A stretch of 64,000 nt of DNA from Pumilibacter muris (lineage in GTDB: Bacteria > Bacillota > Clostridia > Christensenellales > Pumilibacteraceae), in NCBI RefSeq assembly GCF_943193045.1, contig NZ_CALPCN010000001.1:62001-126000 (forward strand), read 5' to 3'. Under the pieces are notes generated by a model that saw nothing but the letters and a program-made list of their open reading frames with translations, searched no databases and was not told the origin of the DNA. Within the stretch, counting starts at the first letter, position 1. Every line of letters begins with the position of its first letter. A program made the translations under genes and the position numbers. This document shows positions 8,090-17,131 of the stretch, piece after piece.

Positions 8090-9289
8090 ATGGAATTTTG
8101 TTTTGCCGACAGAACGGCGAATATGAACGGCACGGCTACGCGAGAGATATTCAAGTTATTGTCGCGTCCCGAAATTATATCGTTCGCAGGCGGATTGCCG
8201 GCAACCGAAGCTTTGCCCGTTAAAGAACTGAAAGAAATTTGCGGCGAGCTGCTTTCGGCTTCCGACGCATATAAGTTGTTGCAATACGGCACAACGGAAG
8301 GTTATCCGCCGCTTGCCGACGCCGTTATTCAAACCGTTAAAGAGTTCGGAGTTTGCGCCGAGCGTGAAAACGTTCTTGTGATAAGCGGCGGGCAGCAGGG
8401 CATAGACCTTATGTGCAAAAGCTTTCTAAATGCGGGCGACACGGTTTTGGTTGAAAATCCGACTTACCTTGCGGCTCTTCAAATTTTCAATTCTTACGAG
8501 GCTAAGGCTGTGGGAATTCGCGCCGACGCCTACGGGATAGACGTTGCCGACTTAGAGGCGAAAATTAAACTACATAAGCCGAAATTCGTTTATCTTGTGC
8601 CCACGTTTTCAAATCCTACGGGCAAAACGTATTCGGAGAAAAACCGCAAAGAAATAGCTTTCGTCACCGCAAAATACGGAATCCCCGTGCTCGAAGACGA
8701 CCCGTATGCAAGGCTTCGCTTTTCGGGTGAAAAAGTAAACGCGCTGTATTCTTTCGCTCAAAGCGACAACGTTGTTTATTTGGCGTCGTTCAGCAAAATT
8801 CTTTCGCCGGGATTGCGCGTCGGGGGTGCGGTGGGCAACCCCGATATAATACGGAAAATGGCTATTTGCAAGCAGGGAACGGATTTGCACACAAGCTTGC
8901 TTGCTCAGGCTATAGCTGCGGAGTATTGCCGACGAGGGCTTTTAAAGCGTTCGGTAGAAGATAGTTTGCCGCTGTACGCGTCGCGTAAAAAAGCGATGAT
9001 GCGCGGCATAGAAAAATATATGCCGAGCGAATTCGTTCACACAAACCCCGAAGGCGGATTGTTTGTGTGGGGAGAGTTCGACGGGTGCGATATAAACACT
9101 GCCGAGCTTTTGCATAGGGCGGTGGAGCGCAACGTTGCATATATTCAAGGAAGTGTTTTTTATGCTGACGGAAGCGGAAAAAACACTATAAGGCTGAATT
9201 TTTCAAACGCTTCCGAAGAAAAAATAGACGAAGGGATGAAAGCGCTCGGCGAATTTTTTAAAGAAGAAATATCGCGGGCAAAAAACTAA
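8090..9289 (+). CDS. PLP-dependent aminotransferase, class I/II (2-aminoadipate/aromatic type)
   Basis: A 399-residue fold-type I enzyme. Seen are SFAGGLPATEALP near the start, the PLP-pocket segment VISGGQQGIDLMCK, VPTFSNPTGKTYS, and YLASFSKILSPGLRVG with the Schiff-base lysine. It resembles the stand-alone LysN/MocR-type aminotransferases without a regulator domain. Likely substrates are aromatic or 2-aminoadipate-like amino acids with 2-oxoglutarate. GAGGAGACGAACG precedes the ATG. tyrS follows after only 19 nt, suggesting one transcript. Confidence 0.88.
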   Translation: MEFCFADRTANMNGTATREIFKLLSRPEIISFAGGLPATEALPVKELKEICGELLSASDAYKLLQYGTTEGYPPLADAVIQTVKEFGVCAERENVLVISGGQQGIDLMCKSFLNAGDTVLVENPTYLAALQIFNSYEAKAVGIRADAYGIDVADLEAKIKLHKPKFVYLVPTFSNPTGKTYSEKNRKEIAFVTAKYGIPVLEDDPYARLRFSGEKVNALYSFAQSDNVVYLASFSKILSPGLRVGGAVGNPDIIRKMAICKQGTDLHTSLLAQAIAAEYCRRGLLKRSVEDSLPLYASRKKAMMRGIEKYMPSEFVHTNPEGGLFVWGEFDGCDINTAELLHRAVERNVAYIQGSVFYADGSGKNTIRLNFSNASEEKIDEGMKALGEFFKEEISRAKN

Positions 9290-9308
9290 ACTTTAAGGAG
9301 AAAACAAA

Positions 9309-10526
9309 ATGAAAACCAAAAATGTGCTCGACACTCTGTACGAGCGCGGATTTATAGGGCAAACGGTGTTCGAGGACGATATGCGCAAACTGCTCGGTAG
9401 CGAAAGCGTTCCTTTTTACGTCGGGTTCGACCCTACGGCGGACAGCTTGCATATAGGGCATTATATTCCCGTTATGGCTATGGCGCACATGCAACGCGCG
9501 GGGCACAAGCCCATAGCGCTAATCGGCGGCGGCACCGCTATGATAGGCGACCCGTCGGGAAGAACCGATATGCGCAGTATGATGACAAAAGAGACAATAG
9601 CGCATAACGTGGAGTGTTTTAAAAAGCAGCTTTCGCGGTTCGTGAATTTTTCGGGCGACAACGCGGTTACTGTTGTGAACAACGCCGACTGGTTGTTAAA
9701 GTTGAATTATATAGACTTTTTGCGCGAAGTAGGGCAGTATTTTTCGGTGAATAAAATGCTTACGAGCGATTGTTTTAAGACGCGCATGGAAAAGGGTTTG
9801 AGCTTTTTGGAGTTTAACTACATGCCTATGCAAGCGTACGATTTTTTGGTGCTTTACCGCAAATACGGTTGCAGACTCGAAATAGGCGGAAATGACCAAT
9901 GGAGCAATATTCTTGCGGGTGCCGACCTTATTCGCCGTTTTGAGCAAACCGACGCTTACGCCATGACGTTTAAACTTTTGCTTACGAGCGACGGCAAAAA
10001 AATGGGCAAGACCGCTAAGGGAGCTTTATGGCTTGACGCCGCAAAAACAACGCCTTACGAATTTTATCAATATTTCAGAAATGTGGAAGACGTGAAAGTT
10101 GCGGAATGTTTGAAGTTACTTACGTTTATGGAGCTTGACGAAATAGAGGAGCTGACAAAGCACTGCGACGAGCGCATAAACGAAGCGAAAAAGCGTCTCG
10201 CTTATGAGGTTACTAAACTTATTCACGGCGAAGAAGCGGCGCAACAGGCTCAAAAACAGGCTTGCGCGGCGTTCGGCGGCTCGGCAGACGAGATGCCCAA
10301 CGTTACCGTTTCTGCGCCTATAAACGCGTTTGTTGCCGATATAATGGCGCTTGCGGGGGTGGCTTCGTCAAAGTCGGAGGCGCGTAGGCTTATAGACGGC
10401 GGCGGCGTAAAGATAGGCGAGGTGAAAGTGGAATCGGGTTCCGACACCCTCGACAAATACGTTTCGGGTAACGAATTCGTATTGCATAAAGGAAAGAAAG
10501 TCCACCTGCGCATAGTGCTGAAATGA
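9309..10526 (+). CDS. tyrS: Tyrosyl-tRNA synthetase
   Basis: A 405-residue class I synthetase. The HIGH motif is SLHIGHY (residues 46-52). The tyrosine pocket includes YDFLVLYRKYGCRLEIGGNDQWSN, and the KMSKS loop reads KKMGKT. A C-terminal S4 RNA-binding domain carries SKSEARRLIDGGGVKIGE. It is the complete bacterial TyrS length. AAGGAGAAAAC precedes the ATG. No T-box leader is present, as the gap to the previous gene is only 19 nt. Its stop overlaps the next ATG (ATGA). Confidence 0.96.
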   Translation: MKTKNVLDTLYERGFIGQTVFEDDMRKLLGSESVPFYVGFDPTADSLHIGHYIPVMAMAHMQRAGHKPIALIGGGTAMIGDPSGRTDMRSMMTKETIAHNVECFKKQLSRFVNFSGDNAVTVVNNADWLLKLNYIDFLREVGQYFSVNKMLTSDCFKTRMEKGLSFLEFNYMPMQAYDFLVLYRKYGCRLEIGGNDQWSNILAGADLIRRFEQTDAYAMTFKLLLTSDGKKMGKTAKGALWLDAAKTTPYEFYQYFRNVEDVKVAECLKLLTFMELDEIEELTKHCDERINEAKKRLAYEVTKLIHGEEAAQQAQKQACAAFGGSADEMPNVTVSAPINAFVADIMALAGVASSKSEARRLIDGGGVKIGEVKVESGSDTLDKYVSGNEFVLHKGKKVHLRIVLK

Positions 10527-11140
10527 GCGCTTTTCTAACGGTGGAGAACGCAGAATTCGAATACGAAATAAGTCGTTCAAAGTTTATCGCATTTTGCCGC
10601 AGAGTTAGGTCCGACGAAGAGGCTACAAACGCTATTGCGGAAATTCGCAAGAAATACCGCGACGCAACTCATGTATGCCACGCATATATCGCGCACGAGT
10701 GCGCCCGCAACAGCGACGACGGCGAACCGTCGGGAACGGCGGGTATGCCTATTATGGACGCGTTGCGCGGCGCGGGAGTAAACGAGGCGCTCGTTGCGGT
10801 AGTGCGTTATTTCGGAGGAATAAAACTCGGAACCGGCGGACTTGTGAGGGCGTATTCTTACGCCGCGAACGGGGCTCTTTCGGCGGCGGGCAGGTTAGAG
10901 GCGGCGGATTGCAAAATATATAAGGTTTCTTACGATTACAACGTTTATAAAAAAATAGAAAAAAGAGAGCTTCAATCGCTTTATAAAATCGTGAAACAGG
11001 AGTATAATAGAGCTGTCGATTTAACTTACGCCGTTTTGAACGGAGACGAGTTTTTAAAAGAAATTACTTCGCTCACTCAGGGAAAGTTTGTTGCCGAAGA
11101 ACTCGGCGAGCGGCGAGTGGAACGAAAAATCGTAACTTAA
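10523..11140 (+). CDS. YigZ/IMPACT family protein
   Basis: A 205-residue protein with the UPF0029 signature DDGEPSGTAGMPIMDAL followed by VVRYFGGIKLGTGGLVRAYS, plus the C-terminal DUF1949 ferredoxin-like domain. Family members bind nucleic acid or ribosome-associated factors; the bacterial role is not settled. The start overlaps the tyrS stop by four bases, so translation is probably coupled. Confidence 0.92.
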   Translation: MSAFLTVENAEFEYEISRSKFIAFCRRVRSDEEATNAIAEIRKKYRDATHVCHAYIAHECARNSDDGEPSGTAGMPIMDALRGAGVNEALVAVVRYFGGIKLGTGGLVRAYSYAANGALSAAGRLEAADCKIYKVSYDYNVYKKIEKRELQSLYKIVKQEYNRAVDLTYAVLNGDEFLKEITSLTQGKFVAEELGERRVERKIVT

Positions 11141-11167
11141 AACAAAGAACTAAGTTCGGAGGGAATT

Positions 11168-12229
11168 ATGGAACTTAAAATAATAGAACCCAAAACGAAA
11201 AAAGCGAAGCCTACGGGAAATCTCGGTTTCGGCAAAATTTTTACCGACCGTATGTTCGTTATGGAATATGCGAACGGAGCTTGGGGTAATGCTCGTATTC
11301 AGCCTTACGAGCCGTTCGTGCTCGAGCCGAGTTCTTCAGTGTTTCATTACGGACAAGCCGTGTTCGAGGGCATGAAAGCGTATAAAAACGAAAAAGGGGA
11401 AGTTCGTCTTTTTCGTCCGCGCGACAATTTTAACAGAATGAACGATTCCAACGATAGAATTTGCATTCCCCGCATAGATGTGGAATTTGCGTTGGAGGCG
11501 CTCAAAAAACTTGTTTTGTTGGAAAAGGACTGGATTCCCACCGAACCGGGCACAGCGCTTTATATCCGTCCGAGCATTATAGCGGTAGACCGCGCTTTGG
11601 GAGTTCATGCCGCGCACAACTACATATTCTTTATAATACTCAGTCCCGTAGGAGCGTATTACGCGCACGGGCTCGAACCTGTGGGGCTGTACGTTGAGCG
11701 CGAATACGTTCGCGCGTCTAAGGGCGGCACGGGGCATCATAAGGTGGTGGGCAATTACGCCGCGAGCTTAAAGGCGGGCGAAAAAGCCAATGCGCTCGGC
11801 TACGACCAAGTTATGTGGCTTGACGCCAAAGAGCATAAATACGTTGAAGAAGTCGGTTCTATGAATATCTTTTTCGTACTAAACGGGAAAGCGGTTACTC
11901 CCGAACTCGGCGGAAGCATATTGCCGGGCGTCACTCGCCGCAGCGTTATCGAATTGTTTAAGAGCAAAGGCATAACTGTGGAAGAGCGGCTTGTTTCAAT
12001 AAACGAGGTTGTAGACGGCGTTATAAGCGGCAAATGCACCGAAATTTTCGGAAGCGGCACTGCGGCGGTGATTTCGCCGGTTGGGAAAATTTGCTACAAC
12101 GACACCGATTACGTTGTGGGCGGCGGAAAAATGGGCGAACTTTCCATGCTTGCCTATAACGAACTTACAGGTATTCAAACGGGAAAAATTCCCGACCCGT
12201 TCGGTTGGGTAATGAAAATTTCGGACTGA
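11168..12229 (+). CDS. ilvE: Branched-chain amino acid aminotransferase
   Basis: A 353-residue fold-type IV PLP enzyme of the long BCAT2-like type. Seen are SSSVFHYGQAVFEGMKAYK at the substrate entry, RPRDNFNRMNDS, the Schiff-base lysine region HHKVVGNYAASLKAGEKA, and EVGSMNIFFVLNG with SILPGVTRRSVIEL. It transfers amino groups between Leu/Ile/Val and 2-oxoglutarate. CGGAGG precedes the ATG. It stands alone among amino-acid genes rather than in an ilv operon. Confidence 0.95.
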   Translation: MELKIIEPKTKKAKPTGNLGFGKIFTDRMFVMEYANGAWGNARIQPYEPFVLEPSSSVFHYGQAVFEGMKAYKNEKGEVRLFRPRDNFNRMNDSNDRICIPRIDVEFALEALKKLVLLEKDWIPTEPGTALYIRPSIIAVDRALGVHAAHNYIFFIILSPVGAYYAHGLEPVGLYVEREYVRASKGGTGHHKVVGNYAASLKAGEKANALGYDQVMWLDAKEHKYVEEVGSMNIFFVLNGKAVTPELGGSILPGVTRRSVIELFKSKGITVEERLVSINEVVDGVISGKCTEIFGSGTAAVISPVGKICYNDTDYVVGGGKMGELSMLAYNELTGIQTGKIPDPFGWVMKISD

Positions 12230-12242
12230 CGCGGCGGAAATT

Positions 12243-12953
12243 ATGATAAAACCCGTTCGAATCTTCCGCGAATTTTTGTATCCGAGCGGAATAAAGTGCA
12301 TAGTGTGCGACGCGGAACTTAGCAAAGACACGCGATACGGCGTGTGTCCGAATTGTAAGTTGCCGTATAACGAAAACTATTGCACCGTTTGCGGCAGAGC
12401 GGTGCCCGTTCAAAACATTGTGTGCGACACATGCAAAAACGTTGTGTCGCCGTTTGAGAGCGCGCGTTCGAGTTTTATATACGGCGACGCTTCGGCGACT
12501 CTCGTTCACAAGCTCAAATACAGAAATGCGAGATACCTTGCGTCGGTTATGTCCGAATTTATGGCGGACACATACTTTTCAACCGAGTGGAGTATTGACG
12601 AGGTCACTTGCGTACCTATTCACCGCAACCGTTTCAGGCAGCGCGGATACAATCAATCCGAGCTTTTGGCGCGCGAAGTTGCGGCGAGAATAAAAAAGAA
12701 TTTTGCGATTACGCTCGAAAAAACTGTAAAAACCAAAAACATGGTAAAACTTAACAGAAACGAGCGAATGGAATTGATACGCGGAAGCTTTGCGGCTAAA
12801 AGCGGCGCCGAAATTCGCGGCAAAAAGTTGCTGTTGGTAGACGACGTACTGACAACGGGAGCTACGGCGGGCGAGTGCGCTCGAGTGCTTTGCGCAAACG
12901 GCGCGGAAAGCGTGTGCGTGCTTACGTTTGCGTCGGTTGCGGCAAAGTATTAA
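12243..12953 (+). CDS. ComF family phosphoribosyltransferase-like protein
   Basis: A 236-residue protein. An N-terminal double zinc ribbon has CIVC at residues 20-23, CPNC, CTVC and CDTC. It is followed by the family's YKLKYRNARYLA-like segment (here VHKLKYRNARYLA) and a type I phosphoribosyltransferase site, LLLVDDVLTTGATAGE. ComF is needed for DNA uptake in naturally competent bacteria, but orthologues occur widely without competence. It follows ilvE by 13 nt. Confidence 0.92.
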   Translation: MIKPVRIFREFLYPSGIKCIVCDAELSKDTRYGVCPNCKLPYNENYCTVCGRAVPVQNIVCDTCKNVVSPFESARSSFIYGDASATLVHKLKYRNARYLASVMSEFMADTYFSTEWSIDEVTCVPIHRNRFRQRGYNQSELLAREVAARIKKNFAITLEKTVKTKNMVKLNRNERMELIRGSFAAKSGAEIRGKKLLLVDDVLTTGATAGECARVLCANGAESVCVLTFASVAAKY

Positions 12954-12984
12954 ACGTTTTAACATAGACAACAAGGAGAAGCTA

Positions 12985-14247
12985 ATGGAACTTGAAACGA
13001 AATGCGTGCAAAGCGGTTATACTCCGAAAAGCGGAGAACCCCGAGTGTTGCCTGTGGCTATGTCCACAACTTTTAAATACGATTCCACAAACGACGTGGG
13101 CGATTTGTTCGATTTGAAAAAGAACGGATTTTTTTACACAAGGCTATCAAACCCCACAGTTGCGGCGGTGGAAGATAAAATTAACGCTATGGACGGCGGC
13201 GTGGGCGCAATGATGACGAGTTCGGGGCAGGCGGCGTCTTTAATTGCGGTTACAAACCTTGCAAACGCCGGCGACCATATTGTGGCGGCTAACGAAATTT
13301 ACGGCGGCACAACTAATTTGTTCGCGGTTACGTTGAAAAAATTCGGTATAGAAACAACGTTCGTAAACATAAACAATCTTTCCGAAGTGGAAGCGGCGAT
13401 ACGCTCTAACACAAAAGCCGTGTTTGCCGAAACTATTGCCAATCCTGCGGTTACGGTAACGGATATAGAGGGGGTGGCGAAAGTTGCTCACGCGCATAAA
13501 ATTCCGCTCATAATAGACAACACGTTTGCAACTCCCGTTATATGCCGCCCGTTTTTGTTCGGTGCGGATATAGTTGTTTATTCAACGTCGAAATATCTCG
13601 ACGGGCACGCCGTTGCTCTCGGCGGAATGATTGTTGACGGCGGAAAATTCGACTATGCTGCGAGCGGAAAATTTCCCGGTCTTACCGAGCCCGACGAAAG
13701 TTATCACGGTTTGAGTTATACTCAAACTTTCGGCAATGCCGCGTTTATAACGAAAGCGCGGGTTCAACTCATGCGCGATTTGGGAATGAGCCCTAGCCCT
13801 ATGAATGCGTTTTTGCTCAATTTGGGCACCGAAACTTTGCATTTGCGAATGAAAGCTCATTGCGAAAACGCAGTTGCCGTAGCAAAATTGCTTAAAGCGC
13901 ATAAGGCTGTTAAATCGGTTAAATATCCTGCGCTTCAATCGGACGGAAGTTACGCTCTTTGTAACAAGTATTGCGGCGGAATGGGTAGCGGCGTTATAAC
14001 GTTCGACGTTGGCACGCGCGAAAACGCCGTGCGCTTTATGGATAGTCTTTCGCTTGCGGCAATAGTCGTGCATGTTGCCGACGCGCGCACTTCGGTGCTT
14101 CATCCCGCGTCGAGCACTCACCGTCAGCTTACCGACGCTCAACTTGCGGCTGCGGGAATAACTCCCGGAACTATCAGGCTTTCGGTGGGAATAGAGGCGG
14201 CAAGCGATATTATGCGAGACATACAAAGCGGTTTGGACGTGCTATAA
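12985..14247 (+). CDS. O-acetylhomoserine aminocarboxypropyltransferase / Cys-Met metabolism PLP enzyme
   Basis: A 420-residue trans-sulfuration family protein. Seen are FFYTRLSNPTVAAVEDKINAMDGG near residue 55, SSGQAASLIA, the aspartate region IPLIIDNTFATPVICRP, and the Schiff-base lysine in VYSTSKYLDGHAVALGG. C-terminal HPASSTHRQL and IRLSVGIE complete the signature. Length and motifs fit MetY, which makes homocysteine from O-acetylhomoserine and sulfide; a methionine gamma-lyase cannot be excluded. The start is ATG 12985 with AAGGAGAAGC upstream. The stop shares a base with the next ATG. Confidence 0.88.
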   Translation: MELETKCVQSGYTPKSGEPRVLPVAMSTTFKYDSTNDVGDLFDLKKNGFFYTRLSNPTVAAVEDKINAMDGGVGAMMTSSGQAASLIAVTNLANAGDHIVAANEIYGGTTNLFAVTLKKFGIETTFVNINNLSEVEAAIRSNTKAVFAETIANPAVTVTDIEGVAKVAHAHKIPLIIDNTFATPVICRPFLFGADIVVYSTSKYLDGHAVALGGMIVDGGKFDYAASGKFPGLTEPDESYHGLSYTQTFGNAAFITKARVQLMRDLGMSPSPMNAFLLNLGTETLHLRMKAHCENAVAVAKLLKAHKAVKSVKYPALQSDGSYALCNKYCGGMGSGVITFDVGTRENAVRFMDSLSLAAIVVHVADARTSVLHPASSTHRQLTDAQLAAAGITPGTIRLSVGIEAASDIMRDIQSGLDVL

Positions 14248-15305
14248 TGGACGGACTTATAAAACTTTTGAAATCCGTTAAAAAGGCTACCGGAATAGAT
14301 TCGGTTGCTTATTCGCAAGACGGCACTGTGCTATTTCGTTCCGCCGATATGCCTTCAACCGATTTTTCGTTTTCGCGTAACGAAAAGGAAATTACGCAAG
14401 ACGGTCGCGTTACGGTGTTGCCGCTTAAATGCGGCGCAACTGTGGTGTTGTCGGGAGCTGACGAGGTTTACAAAAACTATGCGGTTTTGATAAGAGCCGC
14501 GTCGGAAGGGAGTTTGGCGGAGCCGAAAAAAGAGCTTGCGCTTTCCGAAAAGTTGAAATTGTACCTCACTGGCGAGCTCGACGCCGAGCAGACCCGCGCT
14601 CTCACGGAAAAATATTCGGGAACGTTCGACAGTTACGTTCTGACTCTTGTAACCGATTCGGTGCAAAAGCTCGGAGAGTTGAAAAACTTTTTGGAGACGA
14701 TGCGCGAACGGGGCGACTTGATTATTCCGTTCGACGAAAAATCGGTTGCGTATATAAAAAAATGCGGCGAAGACGACGAATATCAATCGGCTAACGATTT
14801 CGCGTTCACGCTTTACGACAATATTAAAGAGGAATTGCGAGTAAATTTTGTTATTAACGTAGGCGGCACGGTTCACTCGTTTTCCGACCTTGCGGGTTAT
14901 TTTAAACGTTGCGCTCTCGCTTACGAATTCGGGCAAATGCTGACGCCCAACGAAAAAGTTTATTCTTACAAAGAATTTATAATGATAAAAATGTTGAGCG
15001 ACATTCCGCTCGAATCGCTTTCCAAATATCTCGACACTCTTTTAGACCGCGACAGTTCCGAAATTTTGGACGACCCCGAGCTTATGAACACAGCCGAAGA
15101 GTTTCTTAAAAACTCGCTCAACATATCCGAAACGAGCAGAAGCATGTATATGCATCGCAATACGCTCATTTACCGACTCGATAAGATTGAAAAGGCGACG
15201 GGGCTCAATTTGCGTCATTTTAACGACGCCGTAGCGTTCCGTCTGCTTACCGTCTTAAATAAACTTGTGAAAAACAAATCAAATGGAGAAAAGTATGGAC
15301 TATAA
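14247..15305 (+). CDS. PucR/CdaR family transcriptional regulator
   Basis: A 352-residue protein. The C-terminal 50 residues form the PucR helix-turn-helix (NISETSRSMYMHRNTLIYRLDKIEKATG then RHFNDAVAFRLLTVL). The central part resembles the GGDEF-like CdaR regulator domain (YVLTLVTDSVQKL through SFSDLAGYFKRCALA). The N-terminal 120 residues are probably a ligand-sensing domain. It overlaps malic enzyme, so a carboxylic acid such as malate is a reasonable effector guess. Its start overlaps the metY-like stop by one base. Confidence 0.85.
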   Translation: MDGLIKLLKSVKKATGIDSVAYSQDGTVLFRSADMPSTDFSFSRNEKEITQDGRVTVLPLKCGATVVLSGADEVYKNYAVLIRAASEGSLAEPKKELALSEKLKLYLTGELDAEQTRALTEKYSGTFDSYVLTLVTDSVQKLGELKNFLETMRERGDLIIPFDEKSVAYIKKCGEDDEYQSANDFAFTLYDNIKEELRVNFVINVGGTVHSFSDLAGYFKRCALAYEFGQMLTPNEKVYSYKEFIMIKMLSDIPLESLSKYLDTLLDRDSSEILDDPELMNTAEEFLKNSLNISETSRSMYMHRNTLIYRLDKIEKATGLNLRHFNDAVAFRLLTVLNKLVKNKSNGEKYGL

Positions 15306-16461
15306 AGAGAAAGCTTTGTTATTGCACGAACAATGGGCGGGCAAGTTGGAAATTGCCACGCGCGCGCCGCTCGACACCGCCGACGACCTCGCTTTGGCTT
15401 ACACGCCGGGAGTAGCCGAGCCGTGTAAGAAAATTGCCGAAGACCCTTCGCTCAGCTACAAGTATACCCGAAGAGGGAATATGGTGGCTGTTATAAGCGA
15501 CGGCAGCGCGGTGCTCGGGCTCGGAAACATAGGCGCGCTCGGCGCTATGCCCGTAATGGAAGGCAAGTGCGCGCTGTTTAAAAAGTTCGGCGGCGTAGAC
15601 GCATTTCCGATAGTGCTCGACACGCAAACCGAAGAGGGGATTATAAACGCCGTTTCGGCGCTCGCTCCGTCTTTCGGGGGAATAAACCTCGAAGATATTT
15701 CGGCGCCGCGTTGCTTTAATATAGAGCGTGTTTTAAAAGAAAAGCTCGATATTCCCGTTTTCCACGACGACCAACACGGAACCGCAATCGTTGTGCTTGC
15801 GGCGTTCATAAACGCTTTAAGGCTCACGGGAAAAAAGGCGGAAGATTGCACGGTTACAATTTCGGGTCCCGGCGCCGCAGGGAACGCAATAGCGAAGCTG
15901 CTCGTTAATTCGGGGGTGGGCAACGTTATTATGTGCGACAGAAAAGGCGCGCTTTATCGCGGGCGCGACAATATGGACTGGGCTAAAACCGAACTTGCCG
16001 AAATTACCAACAAAACTGGCGTTAAAGGCGGACTGCGCGAAGCCGTTCGCGGCGCCGACATGTTTGTGGGCGTTTCGGGTCCCGGTCTTGTGGACGCCGA
16101 CATGATTAAAAGCATGAACTCGCGTGCGGTTGTGCTTGCGCTCGCTAATCCCGTGCCCGAAATTCTTCCCGCCGAAGCTCTTGCGGCAGGGGCGTTTATA
16201 GCGGGGTCGGGCAGAAGCGATTTTCCCAACCAGGTGAACAACGTTTTGGCTTTTCCGGGCGTGTTCAGAGGAGCGCTCGATTGCAGGGCGCGCACAATAA
16301 GCGAGGGAATGAAAATTGCCGCCGCTTACGCGCTTGCCGACTATGTTAAAGACGAATTGCGCCCCGACTACGTTATTCCGTCGGCGCTCAGTCCTGTTGC
16401 CCAATTTGTGGCGAAAGCCGTTAAAGAACAGGCGATAAAAGAAAAACTCAACCGCTGTTAA
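15295..16461 (+). CDS. NAD(P)-dependent malic enzyme
   Basis: A 388-residue enzyme of the short bacterial type. Seen are LAYTPGVAEPCKKIAED, the tyrosine/lysine catalytic region YKYTRRGNMVAVISDGSAVLGLGNIG, the metal site VFHDDQHGTAIVVLA, and the cofactor Rossmann motif ISGPGAAGNAIAKLL. It decarboxylates malate to pyruvate. I chose ATG 15295, with GGAG eight bases upstream. The start lies inside the end of the PucR-type regulator, so the two are co-transcribed and coupled. Confidence 0.95.
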   Translation: MDYKEKALLLHEQWAGKLEIATRAPLDTADDLALAYTPGVAEPCKKIAEDPSLSYKYTRRGNMVAVISDGSAVLGLGNIGALGAMPVMEGKCALFKKFGGVDAFPIVLDTQTEEGIINAVSALAPSFGGINLEDISAPRCFNIERVLKEKLDIPVFHDDQHGTAIVVLAAFINALRLTGKKAEDCTVTISGPGAAGNAIAKLLVNSGVGNVIMCDRKGALYRGRDNMDWAKTELAEITNKTGVKGGLREAVRGADMFVGVSGPGLVDADMIKSMNSRAVVLALANPVPEILPAEALAAGAFIAGSGRSDFPNQVNNVLAFPGVFRGALDCRARTISEGMKIAAAYALADYVKDELRPDYVIPSALSPVAQFVAKAVKEQAIKEKLNRC

Positions 16462-16504
16462 TTTTTAAACGCGGTTTGTAAGTTCAGGTAAATTTATATT
16501 AAAC

Positions 16505-16530
16505 GGCGACGTTTAGCGTCGCCTTTTTTT
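16505..16530 (+). terminator. Intrinsic terminator after malic enzyme
   Basis: GGCGACG pairs with CGTCGCC around a five-base loop and is followed by seven T residues. The stem core is nearly the same as that of the terminator at 19828-19860. Confidence 0.9.
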
Positions 16531-16558
16531 ATATGCGTTCGGCTGAAACTGCAAAAAT

Positions 16559-16795
16559 TCAAAGAAAATATCTGCTCAGTTTTCCCAAAATCTCGAACGA
16601 GCAAACCGCCGCAACCGCTTTTAACCCCGACGGCTTTTGAGAATTATTTCGGTTCGCCATAGCCATATTCATTACGGTTGTTATGTCGGGTTTTTCGCCT
16701 TGTGCGAATTTAAGCAACGTGTTCATTTTGTCGTTGCCTGCGCCGACGGAACCGTTTTTGTTCATTAAAAGCGGTAAAATCGAACTTATATCCAT
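16559..16795 (-). CDS. Small protein of unknown function
   Basis: A 78-residue frame starting ATG with GGGAGGA nine bases upstream, a convincing ribosome binding site. The protein has MDISSILPLLMNKNG at its start, a polar middle and a hydrophobic C-terminal helix (LKAVAAVCSFEILGKLSRYFL). No signal peptide is clear. It is divergent from the 85-residue gene at 16870, and both starts lie within a 75-bp control region. I do not recognise the family. Confidence 0.6.
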   Translation of the reverse strand: MDISSILPLLMNKNGSVGAGNDKMNTLLKFAQGEKPDITTVMNMAMANRNNSQKPSGLKAVAAVCSFEILGKLSRYFL

Positions 16796-16869
16796 GAAAA
16801 ATCCTCCCGCAAGCGTTCACTAAAGTGAGTATACCCGCATATTTATAATAGTAGCGAAGGAGTGGAAAT

Positions 16870-17127
16870 ATGAAACAATTACGCGGTTACGACGGTAAAA
16901 ACGGCAACGAGCAAGCGAATATGCTTTACGGAGAAGCTATGCGCAAGTACGGCAATTTGAGCGAAGACGCGCTTGTGAGCAGACTTGTGGATATGGTTCA
17001 CGAGCAAAAACGCAACGGCTCTTTCGACGAAGTTCAGCTTCTCAGTTTTGTAAACACAATAACCCCTCACCTAAGCGCCGAGCAACGCAGAAGATTGGAG
17101 GGCGTTCTCGGAATGTTAGAGGAATAG
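16870..17127 (+). CDS. Small alpha-helical protein of unknown function
   Basis: An 85-residue protein preceded by AAGGAGTGGAAAT. It is charged and predicted helical, with NLSEDALVSRLVDMVHEQK followed by FDEVQLLSFVNTITPHLSAEQRRRLEGVL. Its stop codon lies inside the likely ribosome binding region of the subtilase that follows, so the two are probably co-expressed. No family is recognised; a chaperone or inhibitor role for the protease is only a guess from position. Confidence 0.65.
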   Translation: MKQLRGYDGKNGNEQANMLYGEAMRKYGNLSEDALVSRLVDMVHEQKRNGSFDEVQLLSFVNTITPHLSAEQRRRLEGVLGMLEE

Positions 17128-17131
17128 AGCC

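Noticed and set aside
9290-9308. T-box leader for tyrS
   Set aside because: Only 19 nt separate the genes; there is no room for a T-box.
15817-16404. 195-codon minus-strand frame
   Set aside because: Antisense to malic enzyme with no ribosome binding site or recognisable domain.
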